Shown piece by piece: positions 12,601 through 24,450 of a stretch of DNA of 64,000 nt. The stretch covers positions 45,677 through 109,676 of the forward strand of contig CALNHX010005295.1 of the NCBI GenBank assembly GCA_940337035.1, written 5' to 3'. The stretch comes from Agriotes lineatus (Eukaryota; Arthropoda; Insecta; Coleoptera; Elateridae). Under the pieces are notes generated by a model, which saw only the letters and a list, made by a program, of their open reading frames with translations, had not been told where the DNA came from and did no database searches. Position numbers and translations under genes: made by a program. The number at the start of each line of letters is the position of its first letter. The first letter of the stretch is position 1.

Positions 12601-15600
12601 TTGGCCCGACCCAAATAGGAGTGCTGTGTATAGTATGCAGAGATGTAAACAAACGTTGAAAATAGCTAAACAAACGTAAACAAACGATTCCCACCAAGAA
12701 ATTTTCAATTTATCATTTTAGGCTTGGCTGCCGTGAAGTTGGCCCGACCCCAATAGGGGTGCTGTTTATAATATACAGAGGTGTAAAGAAATGCTGAAAA
12801 TAGCTAAACAAACGTAAACAAACGATAAACAAACGATTTCCACCAAGAAGTTGTCAATTTCTAATTTTGGGTTTGGCTGCCGTGAAGTTGGCCCGACCCA
12901 AATAGGAGTGCTGTGTATAGTATGCAGAGATGTAAAAAAACGTTGAAAATAGCTAAACAAACGTAAACGATTCCCACCAAGAAATTGTCAATTTATCATT
13001 TTAGGCTTGGCTGCCGTGAAGTTGGCCCGACCCAAATAGGGGTGCTGTTTATAATATACAGAGGTGTAAAGAAATGCAGAAAATAGCTAAACAAACGTAA
13101 ACAAACGATAAACAAACTATTTCCACCAAGAAGTTGTCAATTTCTAATTTTGGGTTTGGCTGCCGTGAAGTTGGCCCGACCCAAATAGGAGTGCTGTGTA
13201 TAGTATGCAGAGATGTAAACAAACGTTGAAAATAGCTAAACAAACGTAAACAAACGATTCCCACCAAGAAATTGTCAATTTATCATTTTAGGCTTGGCTG
13301 CCGTGAAGTTGGCCCGACCCAAATAGGGGTGCTGTTTATAATATACAGAGGTGTAAAGAAATGCTGAAAATAGCTAAACAAACGTAAACAAACGATAAAC
13401 AAACGATTTCCACCAATAAGTTGTCAATTTCTAATTTTGGGTTTTGCTGCCGTGAAGTTGGCCCGACCCAAATAGGAGTGCTGTGTATAGTATGCAGAGA
13501 TGTAAACAAACGTTGAAAATAGCTAAACAAACGTAAACAAACGATTCCCATCAAGAAATTGTCAATTTATCATTTTAGGCTTGGCTGCCGTGAAGTTGGC
13601 CCGACCCAAATAGGGGTGCTGTTTATAATATACAGAGGTGTAAAGAAATGCTGAAAATAGCTAAACAAACGTAAACAAACGATAAACAAACGATTTCCAC
13701 CAATAAGTTGTCAATTTCTAATTTTGGGTTTGGCTGCCGTGAAGTTGGCCCGACCCAAATAGGAGTGCTGTGTATAGTATGCAGAAATGTAAACAAACGT
13801 TGAAAATAGCTAAACAAACGTAAACAAACGATTCCCACCAAGAAATTGTCAATTTATCATTTTAGGCTTGGCTGCCGTGAAGTTGGCCCGACCCAAATAG
13901 GGGTGCTGTTTATAATATACAGAGGTGTAAAGAAATGCTAAAAATAGCTAAACAAATGTAAACAAACGATAAACAAACGATTTCCACCAAGAAATTGTCA
14001 ATTTTTAATTTTGGGTTTGGCTGCCGTAAAGTTGGCCCGACCCAAATAGGAGTGCTGTGTATAGTATGCAGAAATGTAAACAAACGTTGAAAATAGCTAA
14101 ACAAACGTAAACAAACGATAAACAAACGATTCCCACCAAGAAATTGTCAATTTATTATTTTGGGCTTGGCTGCCGTGAAGTTGGCCCGACCCAAATAGAA
14201 GTGCTGTGTGTAGTATTCAGAGATGTAAACAAAGCGTTGAAAATAGCTAAACAAACGTAAACAAACGATAAACAAACAATTCCCACCAATAAGTTGTCAA
14301 TTTCTAATTTTGGGTTTGGCTGCCGTGAAGTTGGCCCGACCCAAATAGAAGTGCTGTGTGTAGTATTCAGAGATGTAAACAAAACGTTGAAAATAGCTAA
14401 ACAAACGTAAACAGACGATAAACAAACGATTCCCACCAAGAAATTGTCAATTTATTATTTTGGGCTTGGCTGCCGTGAAGCTGGCTCGACCCAAATAGGG
14501 GTGCTGTTTATAATACACAGAGGTGTAAACAAACGCTGAAAATTGCTTAACAAACGTAAACAAACGATTCCCACCAAAAAGTTGTCCATTTCTAATTTTG
14601 GGTTTGGCTGCCGTGAAGTTGGCCCGACCCAAATAGGAGTGCTGTGTATAGTATGCAGAAATGTAAACAAACGTTAAAAATAGCTAAACAAACGTAAACA
14701 AACGATTCCCACCAAGAAATTGTCAATTTATCATTTTAGGCTTGGCTGCCGTGAAGTTGGCCCGACCCCAATAGGGGTGCTGTTTATAATATACAGAGGT
14801 GTAAAGAAATGCTGAAAATAGCTAAACAAACGTAAACAAACGATAAACAAACGATTTCCACCAAGAAGTTGTCAATTTCTAATTTTGGGTTTGGCTGCCG
14901 TGAAGTTGGCCCGACCCAAATAGGAGTGCTGTGTATAGTATGCAGAGATGTAAAAAAACGTTGAAAATAGCTAAACAAACGTAAACGATTCACACCAAGA
15001 AATTGTCAATTTATCATTTTAGGCTTGGCTGCCGTGAAGTTGGCCCGACCCAAATAGGGGTGCTGTTTATAATATACAGAGGTGTAAAGAAATGCAGAAA
15101 ATAGCTAAACAAACGTAAACAAACGATAAACAAACGATTTCCACCAAGAAGTTGTCAATTTCTAATTTTGGGTTTGGCTGCCGTGAAGTTGGCCCGACCC
15201 AAATAGGAGTGCTGTGTATAGTATGCAGAGATGTAAACAAACGTTGAAAATAGCTAAACAAACGTAAACAAACGATTCCCACCAAGAAATTGTCAATTTA
15301 TCATTTTAGGCTTGGCTGCCGTGAAGTTGGCCCGACCCAAATAGGGGTGCTGTTTATAATATACAGAGGTGTAAAGAAATGCTGAAAATAGCTAAACAAA
15401 CGTAAACAAACGATAAACAAACGATTTCCACCAATAAGTTGTCAATTTCTAATTTTGGGTTTTGCTGCCGTGAAGTTGGCCCGACCCAAATAGGAGTGCT
15501 GTGTATAGTATGCAGAGATGTAAACAAACGTTGAAAATAGCTAAACAAACGTAAACAAACGATTCCCATCAAGAAATTGTCAATTTATCATTTTAGGCTT

Positions 15601-18460
15601 GGCTGCCGTGAAGTTGGCCCGACCCAAATAGGGGTGCTGTTTATAATATACAGAGGTGTAAAGAAATGCTGAAAATAGCTAAACAAACGTAAACAAACGA
15701 TAAACAAACGATTTCCACCAATAAGTTGTCAATTTCTAATTTTGGGTTTGGCTGCCGTGAAGTTGGCCCGACCCAAATAGGAGTGCTGTGTATAGTATGC
15801 AGAAATGTAAACAAACGCTGAAAATAGCTAAACAAACGTAAACAAACGATTCCCACCAAGAAATTGTCAATTTATCATTTTAGGCTTGGCTGCCGTGAAG
15901 TTGGCCCGACCCAAATAGGGGTGCTGTTTATAATATACAGAGGTGTAAAGAAATGCTGGAAATAGCTAAACAAATGTAAACAAACGATAAACAAACGTTT
16001 TCCACCAAGAAATTGTCAATTTTTAATTTTGGGTTTGGCTGCCGTAAAGTTGGCCCGACCCAAATAGGAGTGCTGTGTATAGTATGCAGAAATGTAAACA
16101 AACGTTGAAAATAACTAAACAAACGTAAACAAACGATAAACAAACGATTCCCACCAAGAAATTGTCAATTTATTATTTTGGGCTTGGCTGCCGTGAAGTT
16201 GGCCCGACCCAAATAGAAGTGCTGTGTGTAGTATTCAGAGATGTAAACAAAACGTTGAAAATAGCTAAACAAACGTAAACAAACGATAAACAAACGATTC
16301 CCACCAATAAGTTGTCAATTTCTAATTTTGGGTTTGGCTGCCGTGAAGTTGGCCCGACCCAAATAGAAGTGCTGTGTGTAGTATTCAGAGATGTAAACAA
16401 AACGTTGAAAATAGCTAAACAAACGTAAACAAACGATAAACAAACGATTCCCACCAAGAAATTGTCAATTTATTATTTTGGGCTTGGCTGCCGTGAAGCT
16501 GGCTCGACCCAAATAGGGGTGCTGTTTATAATACACAGAGGTGTAAACAAACGCTGAAAATAGCTTAACAAACATAAACAAATGATTCCCACCAAAAAGT
16601 TGTCCATTTCTAATTTTGGTTTTGGCTGCCGTGAAGTTGGTGCGACCCAAATAGGGGTGCTGTGTATAGTACGCAGAGATGTAAACAAACGTTGAAAATA
16701 GCTAAACAAACGTAAACAAACAATTTCCACCATGAAATTGTCAATTTATCATTTTGGGCTTGGCTGCCGTGAAGTTGGCCCGACCTAATTAGGGGTGCTG
16801 TTTATAATATACAGAGGTGTAAACAAACGCTGAAAATAGCTAAACAAACGTAAACAAACGATAAAAAAACGATTCCCACCAAGAAGTTGCCAATTTCTAA
16901 TTTTGGGTTTGGCTACCGTGAAGTTGACCCGACCCAAATAGGGGTTCTAGTTATAGTATACAGAGGGGTAAGCAAAAGCTGAAAATAGCTAAAGAAACGT
17001 AAACAAATGATTCCCACCAAGAAATTGACAATTTATTATTTTGGGTTTGGCTGCCGTGAAGCTGGCCCGACCCAAATAGGGGTGCTGTTTATAATATACA
17101 GAGGTGTAAAGAAATGCTGAAAATAGCTAAACAAACGTAAACAAACGATAAACAAACGATTTCCACCAAGAAGTTGTCAATTTTTAATTTTGGGTTTGGC
17201 TGCCGTGAAGTTGGCCCGACCCAAATAGGAGTGCTGTGTATAGTATGCAGAGATGTAAACAAACGTTGAAAATAGCTAAATAAACGTAAACAAACGATAA
17301 ACAAACGATTCCCACCAAGAAATTGTCAATTTATTATTTTGGGCTTGGCTGCCGTGAAGCTGGCTCGACCCAAATAGAGGTGCTGTTTATAATATACAGA
17401 GGTATAAACAAACACTGAAAATAGCTAAGCAAACGTAAACAAACGATTCCCACCAATAAGTTGTCAATTTCTAATTTTGGGTTTAGCTGCCGTGAAGTTG
17501 GCCCGACCCAAATAGGAGTGCTGTGTATAGTATGCAGAGATGTAAACAAACGTTGAAAATAGCTAAACAAACGTAAACAAACGATAAACAAACGATTCCC
17601 ACCAATAAGTTGTCAATTTTTAATTTTGGGTTTGGCTGCCGTGAAGTTGGCCCGACCCAAATAGGAGTGCTGTGTATAGTATGCAGAGATGTAAACAAAC
17701 GTTGAAAATAGCTAAATAAACGTAAACAAACGATAAACAAACGATTCCCACCAAGAAATTGTCAATTTATTATTTTGGGCTTGGCTGCCGTGAAGCTGGC
17801 TCGACCCAAATAGAGGTGCTGTTTATAATATACAGAGGTATAAACAAACACTGAAAATAGCTAAGCAAACGTAAACAAACGATTCCCACCAATAAGTTGT
17901 CAATTTCTAATTTTGGGTTTGGCTGCCGTGAAGTTGGCCCGACCCAAATAGGAGTGCTGTGTATAGTATGCAGAGATGTAAACAAACGTTGAAAATAGCT
18001 GAACAAACGTAAACAAACGATAAACAAACGATTCCCACCAATAAGTTGTCAATTTTTAATTTTGGGTTTGGCTGCCGTGAAGTTGGCCCGACCCAAATAG
18101 GAGTGCTGTGTATAGTATGCAGAGATGTAAACAAACGTTGAAAATAGCTAAATAAACGTAAACAAACGATAAACAAACGATTCCCACCAAGAAATTGTCA
18201 ATTTATTATTTTGGGCTTGGCTGCCGTGAAGCTGGCTCGACCCAAATAGAGGTGCTGTTTATAATATACAGAGGTATAAACAAACACTGAAAATAGCTAA
18301 GCAAACGTAAACAAACGATTCCCACCAATAAGTTGTCAATTTCTAATTTTGGGTTTGGCTGCCGTGAAGTTGGCCCGACCCAAATAGGGGTGCTGTTTAT
18401 AATACACAGAGGTGTAAACAAACGCTGAAAATAGCTAAACAAACTTAAACTAACGATTCT
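6677..18460 (+). repeat. Satellite array 1, about 80 monomers with higher-order structure
   Basis: Tandem monomers of about 138-150 bp share the blocks GATTCCCACCAAGAA.TTGTCAATTT, TTTGGGTTTGGCTGCCGTGA, AAGTTGGCCCGACCCAAATA and AAATAGCTAAACAAACGTAAACAAACG. Length varies by an 11-bp GATAAACAAAC unit. Superposed periods are visible: 287 bp dimers over much of 9.3-16.1 kb, a 574-bp duplication (6,814 to 7,388), a 3,178-bp unit (8,388 to 11,566), and blocks of 2,305 and 2,018 bp starting at 12,142, 14,447 and 16,465. Each monomer has an imperfect hairpin in GGGTTTGGC...GGCCCGACCC. The short open frames throughout are by-products of a repeat lacking stops, not genes. Confidence 0.95.
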
Positions 18461-18511
18461 CTTTGAAGTATTATTAAATCTTTGTCTGGGTTTGGCCAAC
18501 TTCGCAGACAT
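18461..18511 (+). repeat. Terminus of the satellite-TIR transposon family (outer end of array 1)
   Basis: The array closes with CTTTGAAGTATTATTAAATC and then TCTGGGTTTGGCCAACTTC(G)CAGACAT. The same terminus, allowing for orientation, closes arrays 2 (19,866), 3 (27,490) and 4 (55,889). In array 2/3 it is the exact border of a transposon with a 9-bp target duplication, so this is read as the end of a second element of that family. Confidence 0.75.
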
Positions 18512-18690
18512 TAATACGCCTCCTTTTCTCTAAGAGTTAATAAATTACGTCTTTGCTTTAGTAATACAAACAACATTGGCATACGAATATATAGTCTAGT
18601 GTATTTTCAAAATTATTATCTTTCGGAATAATGTATTTGCGAAGCGTTGTTTTTCGAACAACTTTTTTTCGATTACAAATTTTCGAGATC
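18512..18690 (+). repeat. Common flank of arrays 1 and 4
   Basis: The 180 bp after the terminus, beginning TAATACGCCTCCTTTTC, are matched on the other strand at 55,888-55,695. Because both array termini share the same flank, arrays 1 and 4 are duplicates of one insertion rather than two independent ones. The distal part contains repeated TTTTTCGAAC-like words. Confidence 0.75.
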
Positions 18691-18759
18691 TTCTAAATTC
18701 ATTAAGTTTGTGGTATCAAAGTTTACTTCTTTTTCCGATGTATCTATGGCAGTGAGTGG

Positions 18760-19155
18760 TGTAATAGTTATTTACTATACAAGTGGGATAACAGCATCAT
18801 TAATATACGTGTGTGTAAGTTACAAACGAGTGCGTAGCACGAGTTATGTAAGCACACAAGTATATTAATGATGCATTATCACACATGTATTGTACAAAAT
18901 TTTATCTATGACTGCCTAAAATTGAGAAAAGTGCATTAAGAGAAATGTCATCTCTGTCATTTTCAAAAATATTTTAGTAGGCAAATATCATTATGTCATT
19001 CATTTCACACTATTTCAGGTACGTAATGAAGTCATTACGCAACTGAGTTGCGTAATGAAACCATTACATAGGTGAGTGGTGTAATGAGCTTCATTACCTA
19101 ACTGAAATAGTGTCAAATGAGTGACGTAATGCGTTACTTATCCCACTGGAGTAGA
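18760..19155. mobile_element. Palindromic MITE family B, copy 1
   Basis: The ends pair as TTACTATACAAGTGGGATAA with the complement of TTATCCCACTGGAGTAGATA. Inside are two further hairpins, one around ACGAGTGCGTAGCACGAG and one around GCGTAATGA..TCATTACCTAACTGAAATAG. A shorter copy lies inverted at about 48,960-49,213. No coding sequence. From 19,160 to 19,487 I see nothing recognisable. Confidence 0.65.
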
Positions 19156-19487
19156 TAAAAGTAATTATTATCAACTTTTACAACAACATTTGGAATTAAT
19201 ACACCGTGTCCATAATCTTGCCTTTCACAAATTTTAATACCATTGGAGGCTTTAGTTGGCAGTTTAATCTTTTTCCGGTCTTGGTGTGATTTTTACGGCA
19301 GATGTTACATCTTCTTTCTGGGAGAATAAATTTTGATTTAGCTTTTTCTTAGAAATAAATGTATTTATCGTATCGTTTATTATGTCTCTATAATTGCAAA
19401 TATTTCTGTACAATTATATGGGTCATAATATAATAGAAATCCCATAACACGTTAGTTACACATAATACATTAGTTACAGCCAGATAT

Positions 19488-19844
19488 GCCGGGCTCCATA
19501 GCTCAGTGGTAAGCATTCTGGCTACTGATCTAAGGGTCGAGAGTTCGATCCCCGATCCCGGTGAGGTTTTTAAAAATAAAAAAATGCGGATGAAAACCTC
19601 TACAGAATGCCATCATTCGGAAGTGATGTAAAGCCGTGGGTCCCATGTTACTACGATGTGTAGCATGTAAAAGATCCCTTGATAAGGTTGAAACTCCTTA
19701 GTCTCGGCAAAATTCTAAGTAGGACTAAGGTACCTGGTACTCTGCATGCCTAGACCTTGTTCATGGGGTTGGCAAAAAAGGCCTATGAAGGCCTACTTGC
19801 TAGACTCGCTAGAGTCTTCCCAAAAATACTGCACACACACACAC
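19488..19844 (+). mobile_element. Intact tRNA-derived SINE
   Basis: The head carries pol III A-box and B-box motifs in the right spacing (TAGCTCAGTGGTAAGC near 19,499 and GAGTTCGATCC near 19,540). A body without coding sequence follows, including AAGCCGTGGGTCCC and AAAAGATCCCTTGA, and the tail is a short (CA)n run. The 13-bp word TACAGCCAGATAT stands directly outside both ends (19,475-19,487 and 19,845-19,857), a typical LINE-mediated target duplication with no mismatch, so the insertion is probably young. The head does not fold into a convincing functional tRNA. Confidence 0.85.
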
Positions 19845-19904
19845 TACAGCCAGATATATATGTTGATGTCTGTGAAGTTGGCCAAACCCAGGCAAAGATT
19901 TAGT

Positions 19905-20690
19905 AATACGTTAAAGGGAATCATTTGTTTATCGTTTGTTTACGTTTGTTTAGCTATTTTCAACGTTTGTTTACATTTCTGTATCCTATAACCAGCACCC
20001 TTATTTGGGTCGGGCCAACTTCACGGCAGCCAAACCCAAAATGATAAATTGACAATTTCTTGGTGGGAATGGTTTGTTTATCGTTTGTTTACGTTTGTTT
20101 AGCTATTTTCAGCGTTTGTTTACATCTCTGTATACTATAACCAGCACCCCTATTTGGGTCGGGCTAACTTCACGGCACCCAAACCCAAAATGATAAATTG
20201 ACAATTTCTTGGTGGGAATCGTTTGTTTATCGTTTGTTTACGTTTTTTTAGCTATTTTCAGCGTTTGTTTACACTTCTCTATACTATAACCAGCACCCCT
20301 ATTTGGGTCGGGCCAACTTCACGGCAGCCAAACCCAAAATGATAAATTGACAAATTCTTGGTGGGAATGGTTTGTTTATCGTTTGTTTACGTTTGTTTAG
20401 CTATTTTCAGAGTTTGTTTACACTTCTGTATACTATAACCAGCACCCCTATTTGGGTCGGGCCAACTTCACGGCAGCCAAACCCAAAATGATAAATTGAC
20501 AATTTCTTGGTAGGAATCGTTTGTTTATCGTTTTTTTACGTTTGTTTAGCTATTTTCAGCGTTTGTTTACATCTCTGTATACTATAACCAGCACCCCTAT
20601 TTGGGTCGGGCCAAATTCACGGCAGCCAAACCCGAAATGATAAATTGACTATTTCTTATTGTGAATCGTTTGTTAATTTTTGTTTAGCTA
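19905..20690 (-). repeat. Satellite array 2 (left TIR of the foldback element)
   Basis: About six monomers of the same family as array 1 run on the minus strand, with both 11-bp spacer units usually present. The inner edge is a degenerate monomer ending near TTTAAACCATGACCACCCCG (about 20,708-20,727), similar to the divergent junction seen at 4,540 and 60,160. The frame at 20,645-20,839 straddles this edge and looks incidental. Confidence 0.9.
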
Positions 20691-20839
20691 TGCTCTGCAG
20701 AGTTTGTTTAAACCATGACCACCCCGTTTTGCAACAATTTTCTAAGCACATAAAGTTATATCAAAACAAATTAGGTATTTCTGAAAGCGGCATGAAAGTG
20801 TCTACTTTACTAACTCATTTAAGGCAGGGTAGTAGTTAA

Positions 20840-22190
20840 TTTTCTGACTAGTCAGGAAAATACTCTACCCGGCTCAAATAAATAAGTACAAAACTAAATT
20901 AGCTCAGTATTTATTCTTGGCAGTAATAGTAAGTAATATAGGGTAAATTACTATTAATCCATCCAAATTGAAACATCTTGAATCATTTGTGATTAATGAG
21001 TAACGATGTTTTTTTTAATGTAAACGGTTTCAAAAAAATAGTATACATAATACGTCAGGAAAGCGTATTTACTGGCTTTTTATGTAATACACTATTAAAA
21101 CTTATTGAAAAGTCGACACATAAACGCCAATTTAAAATAAGGCTGCTGATGAATCAATAATTCAATCGTAGGGTGTGCACTCGAAGATATAGATAACAAA
21201 ATACACTCTTTGGAGTGACCTTGCGGATATAAATGTGAAGGAACCCATTCTATTTGCAATTGCAAAACACCAAAAAAATACTTTCCGATTTTTTATTACT
21301 GAAAATTTATGAATTTTATGTGTACATTGCATTTACTAGCTTCTTTTTGAATATTCCTCAATGATTTTTAAACCAAGGGAAAGCTTATTATTTCTGGATT
21401 CAGATGATGTCAAATTAATCACGAAGTTATTTTTAACAAATGCTACAGAAATTGTTTAAACAAAACTTACCGGGAATGCGCGGTATAAATTTCATCATCA
21501 ACGTATTTTGAAAACTATTGCACATAAAGGCATACTTCCGCGTATGAAGGTTTGTAGAAAAGAATGGAAACATTTTGACTGGAAGAATTATCTCTATTGC
21601 TTTATTGTTGTAAAAAATACGATATATTTTTCTGTACGTGTTTTGAGTTTCATGACGCGTGACGCGCTTTGCCGATCACTGATGTACACCGCGATACAAA
21701 TATACCATGCTTACAAATCATTTGAATGCATTATACTTACTCATAATTATATTACGCTGTTTGGTTATACGTGAATAATGTCATTTTTAATCACTAAAAA
21801 ACAGAAACTTAAACATTTCTTTACTTGCGAACAAAACCTTTAATAGTAAGTACTTCATGTTCTTCATCTAATTATTATAACTTAAGGGCGAAAATATATA
21901 GATATAAAAAATAATTCAGTGATTTTCTCATAAAGCAGCTATAAGAGCAAAAAAAAATCAGAAAGAAATTAAAAATCGAAGTTACAGCTTTTTTAAGAAA
22001 CTGCCAGTTTACAAAAAAATATTATTGATCATTGTACTAACGCTGGCTACTTTAAAAATAATACACTTTTATTGCAAGCTAAATTTTTTGGTTTATATTT
22101 TCATAATAATAATTATTAAATTTTATTGTCCATATAGGCCTAATCCAATAGGTTACAAAATATGATTTCAAAATTGTCAATAGAAAAAAC
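20840..22190. other. Interior of the foldback element, no gene seen
   Basis: AT-rich sequence without a convincing coding region. The only structure is a segment at 21,303-21,460 that is repeated inverted at 24,451-24,592. Confidence 0.6.
21303..21460. repeat. Inner inverted repeat, left copy
   Basis: About 150 bp, ending in ATTTTTAACAAATGCTACAG, is matched in inverted orientation at 24,451-24,592 with small gaps. The pair lies inside the foldback transposon and may be the ends of an older element of about 3.3 kb or an inner part of the foldback TIRs. Confidence 0.65.
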
Positions 22191-22191
22191 G

Positions 22192-22458
22192 TTAACATAA
22201 TAAGATAAAGTCTTTGCCATGTAAACCGTTATACGTCGCTTTACAAGAAAAGCACTGTATACAGAAATATGCGTTTTTAAAGCAAATTAATAGCGCTTGA
22301 GCCTCACAATAGCAACCTATTATACATTTCGATCCAGCTTTGTTGCAACTACAGATAACAGAACATTTTCTAAAATACACGTACAACAAACATTTTCGTA
22401 AGTTACATTGGGACGAACACTTAGTTATTAAACTTGAAATAAGCACATTAGCCTTCAA
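22192..22458 (-). pseudogene. Cysteine-rich coding relic, possibly CXC-like
   Basis: An open stretch of about 88 codons has Cys spacing such as CSSQC, RKCSVICSCNKAGSKC and GCYCEAQ. The CSCNKAGSKC part resembles the CxC(R/K)xxGxxC signature of tesmin/TSO1-type CXC modules, which also occur in some insect transposon-associated proteins. The frame begins with TTG rather than ATG and has no clear exon borders, so it is at best a fragment. It lies within the foldback element, where it might be a trace of a former coding region. From 22,460 to 23,660 I see nothing further. Confidence 0.25.
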
Positions 22459-23674
22459 GTTCCAACCAAAATTAATTGGATTGGGAATTTCTGGATTTAT
22501 CGTACTCGCATTTTTCTAAATAGTTATTTGATACGTAGCTCTCAAAATGTGTTGGTAAAAAATGTGTTGGTAAATTTCTAATATCAGATTTACAAGTGTG
22601 AAACAGAAATAAATATAAATTACAATACAGTGACAGAGGAATAATTATTCAATTATTTAAGCACGATTAACTATGACATACTTGGAGATGTTTTAATAGT
22701 TAATTTTAAAACATTACTGCAAACATTTTTGATATAAAGCAATAAGGTATATGTATTCATTACAATCATTGTCGAAATTGAAAAGTCAAAGAAGAATTGA
22801 TGTTAGTGTCGACAATCTTTACTAAATTTTTATCAATATTGAGCGTACACCATTGATCATTTGCTTGGAAATGTTTATCATTAAATCTGTCCGGACCTTA
22901 TAAGTCCAGGCATATTAGACAAATTTTAAAGAAAGCATAAGAAAAATAATGTAGTCTTGATTTTTGGCAGAAATGTTCCTTGGTGTCCTAGAAGCGATCC
23001 CTTAAAACTCCCTCAGAGATGACGGCGTTTTAATGTTTTGAAGCAAGAAGCTGAGGGAGCTGAGTGTTTATTAGAAAGAATTACGATAAAGTAAATTATC
23101 CGTTCATATTACAGAAAAATGTTATTACAAAAAGTTTTTCAGAGTGCAAAATTATAGCCCACTGCAAAATTTCAGAAATATTGGGCTACTCTTATGCAAC
23201 AGTGCGTATGAGATGGGGCAGCTTAAGGTCGAATTTCGCGTTAATGTGGACACACCGGTCAAAAACACCAATTTTTTCCAGGTACTACTTTGGTACTTAG
23301 CCTTCAATTTTTGATAGGAACCAACTCCTCCGTCGGCCATCTTGGATTTGATAACTGCCATTTTGAAATATAACTATATTATCACTATCTCGACTTCTAA
23401 ATCACTTAGGATCACAAACTTGGTATCTAAATATACATATTTGGGGCCAGAGAATACAACTACACAATTTTTAAATGTATCAGAATATATATTTCTTCAC
23501 TAATATATGTACCAATTACAAACTATTCATAAATTAACTGTTTTGTCCGGTGTGTCTACATTTTCATGTAATTGTAATTAATTTTACATTTCTCATTAAA
23601 GTTTGCAGCTATCGTTTAGTTTATCCTCAAATAGTTCAAGTACATTCGATTTGCACTATTACCTTTCAACAATA

Positions 23675-23953
23675 ATCTCTGAAACTTCTTTGTGGCGTGA
23701 ATTCATAATTCATTTTCTTATATGGGTATTTCGCCACTCTGCAAATTAAAATATTAAATAACGAAAATATTAACAACGAACGTTTCGAGGGACAATCTGC
23801 CCTCGTTATCAACGAATAACAATTAAAACTAACAAGAACTTATCTTTTTTTCACTGGAAGAAAAAACGACCAACCTCCAATGAATTTTCTGACATTGACG
23901 TTATTTAATATTTTAATTTGCAGAGTGGCGAAATACCCATATAAGAAAATGAA
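23675..23953. mobile_element. MITE with about 54-bp inverted repeats and 12-bp flanking direct repeat
   Basis: TTCATTTTCTTATATGGGTA and about 34 further bases (23,708-23,762) recur inverted at 23,901-23,953 almost without mismatch. CTTTCAACAATA occurs at 23,663-23,674 and again at 23,954-23,965. The left inverted repeat lies about 33 bp inside the left direct repeat, so the structure is asymmetric. Confidence 0.6.
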
Positions 23954-24011
23954 CTTTCAACAATATCAATTACGTTATTTAAAATTTTAGTGTAAAGTTA
24001 AAACACCTTTA

Positions 24012-24418
24012 AGTCTATACCCGTGGTACCTGGATAACCATATAATAAAACTACAAAAATGAATACCCAAATATATTAGAAACACACATATAATAAGTTC
24101 AATTACATTGTTGACATTTATTTATAACTATTTCTTGTTCATTTCATGAGGGGCGCTCACAAGTGTCACATAAATTTTGTGTTTTGAGGCGCCTTTTGTT
24201 CTCCATAGATAGACATAGATAGCAATTTCCAACCACTTTTAGACGTCCAGTGGGATCTCGATTTGATCATCCTGAATTAGTAGCTGTCGCAGTAGTTAGC
24301 AATTGCTTGCCGATCATACATTCAATGGCTAATTTAGTAGAAAAACGTTTATAAACATTATAAATACAGAGCATTCATCTAAAATGGCCGTAGGTACCCG
24401 GTTTCCCCGGGTATAGAC
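24012..24418. mobile_element. Short MITE, GTCTATACCCG termini
   Basis: Begins GTCTATACCCGTGGTACC and ends with the complementary GGTTTCCCCGGGTATAGAC. The repeat is short, about 11 bp strong and some 20 bp imperfect. No frame and no clear target duplication. Confidence 0.45.
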
Positions 24419-24450
24419 TAGCGTATAGAAAATTTCGCATAGACACAAGG

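Larger units (their letters stand above)
2777..18690 (+). repeat. Left arm of a giant inverted duplication
   Basis: Sequence from 2,777 onward is matched on the other strand from 64,000 backwards. Paired landmarks are 3,131-3,149 with about 63,606, 3,730 with about 63,010, 4,160 with about 60,560, and 4,550 with about 60,160. Both arms then enter the same satellite family and leave it through the same terminus and about 180 bp of common flank (18,512-18,690 with 55,888-55,695). Beyond 18,691 the arms diverge. The left arm differs by the MULE insertion, a much longer satellite array and scattered substitutions. Where the arm begins cannot be set because its partner leaves the window. Between 3,346 and 4,160 I see no gene, only shared AT-rich arm sequence. 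Confidence 0.85.

Noticed and set aside
6677..18460. Regular repeats resembling a CRISPR array
   Set aside because: There are no unique spacers; whole monomers are tandem and the genome is eukaryotic.
6814..18511. Dozens of 60-100 codon frames on the minus strand with repeated peptides such as FVYVCLAIFSVCLHLCIL
   Set aside because: They arise from a satellite monomer lacking stops in several frames. The same DNA gives overlapping peptides in two frames and both repeat with the monomer.
18461..18690. Helitron 3' terminus, because a hairpin and a CTAGT word follow the array
   Set aside because: The paired inverted termini and the 9-bp target duplication of the related element at 19,866-27,490 indicate a cut-and-paste foldback element instead.
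19488..19565. A functional tRNA gene
   Set aside because: A and B boxes are present but acceptor and anticodon stems do not pair properly, and the SINE body, tail and 13-bp duplication explain it better.
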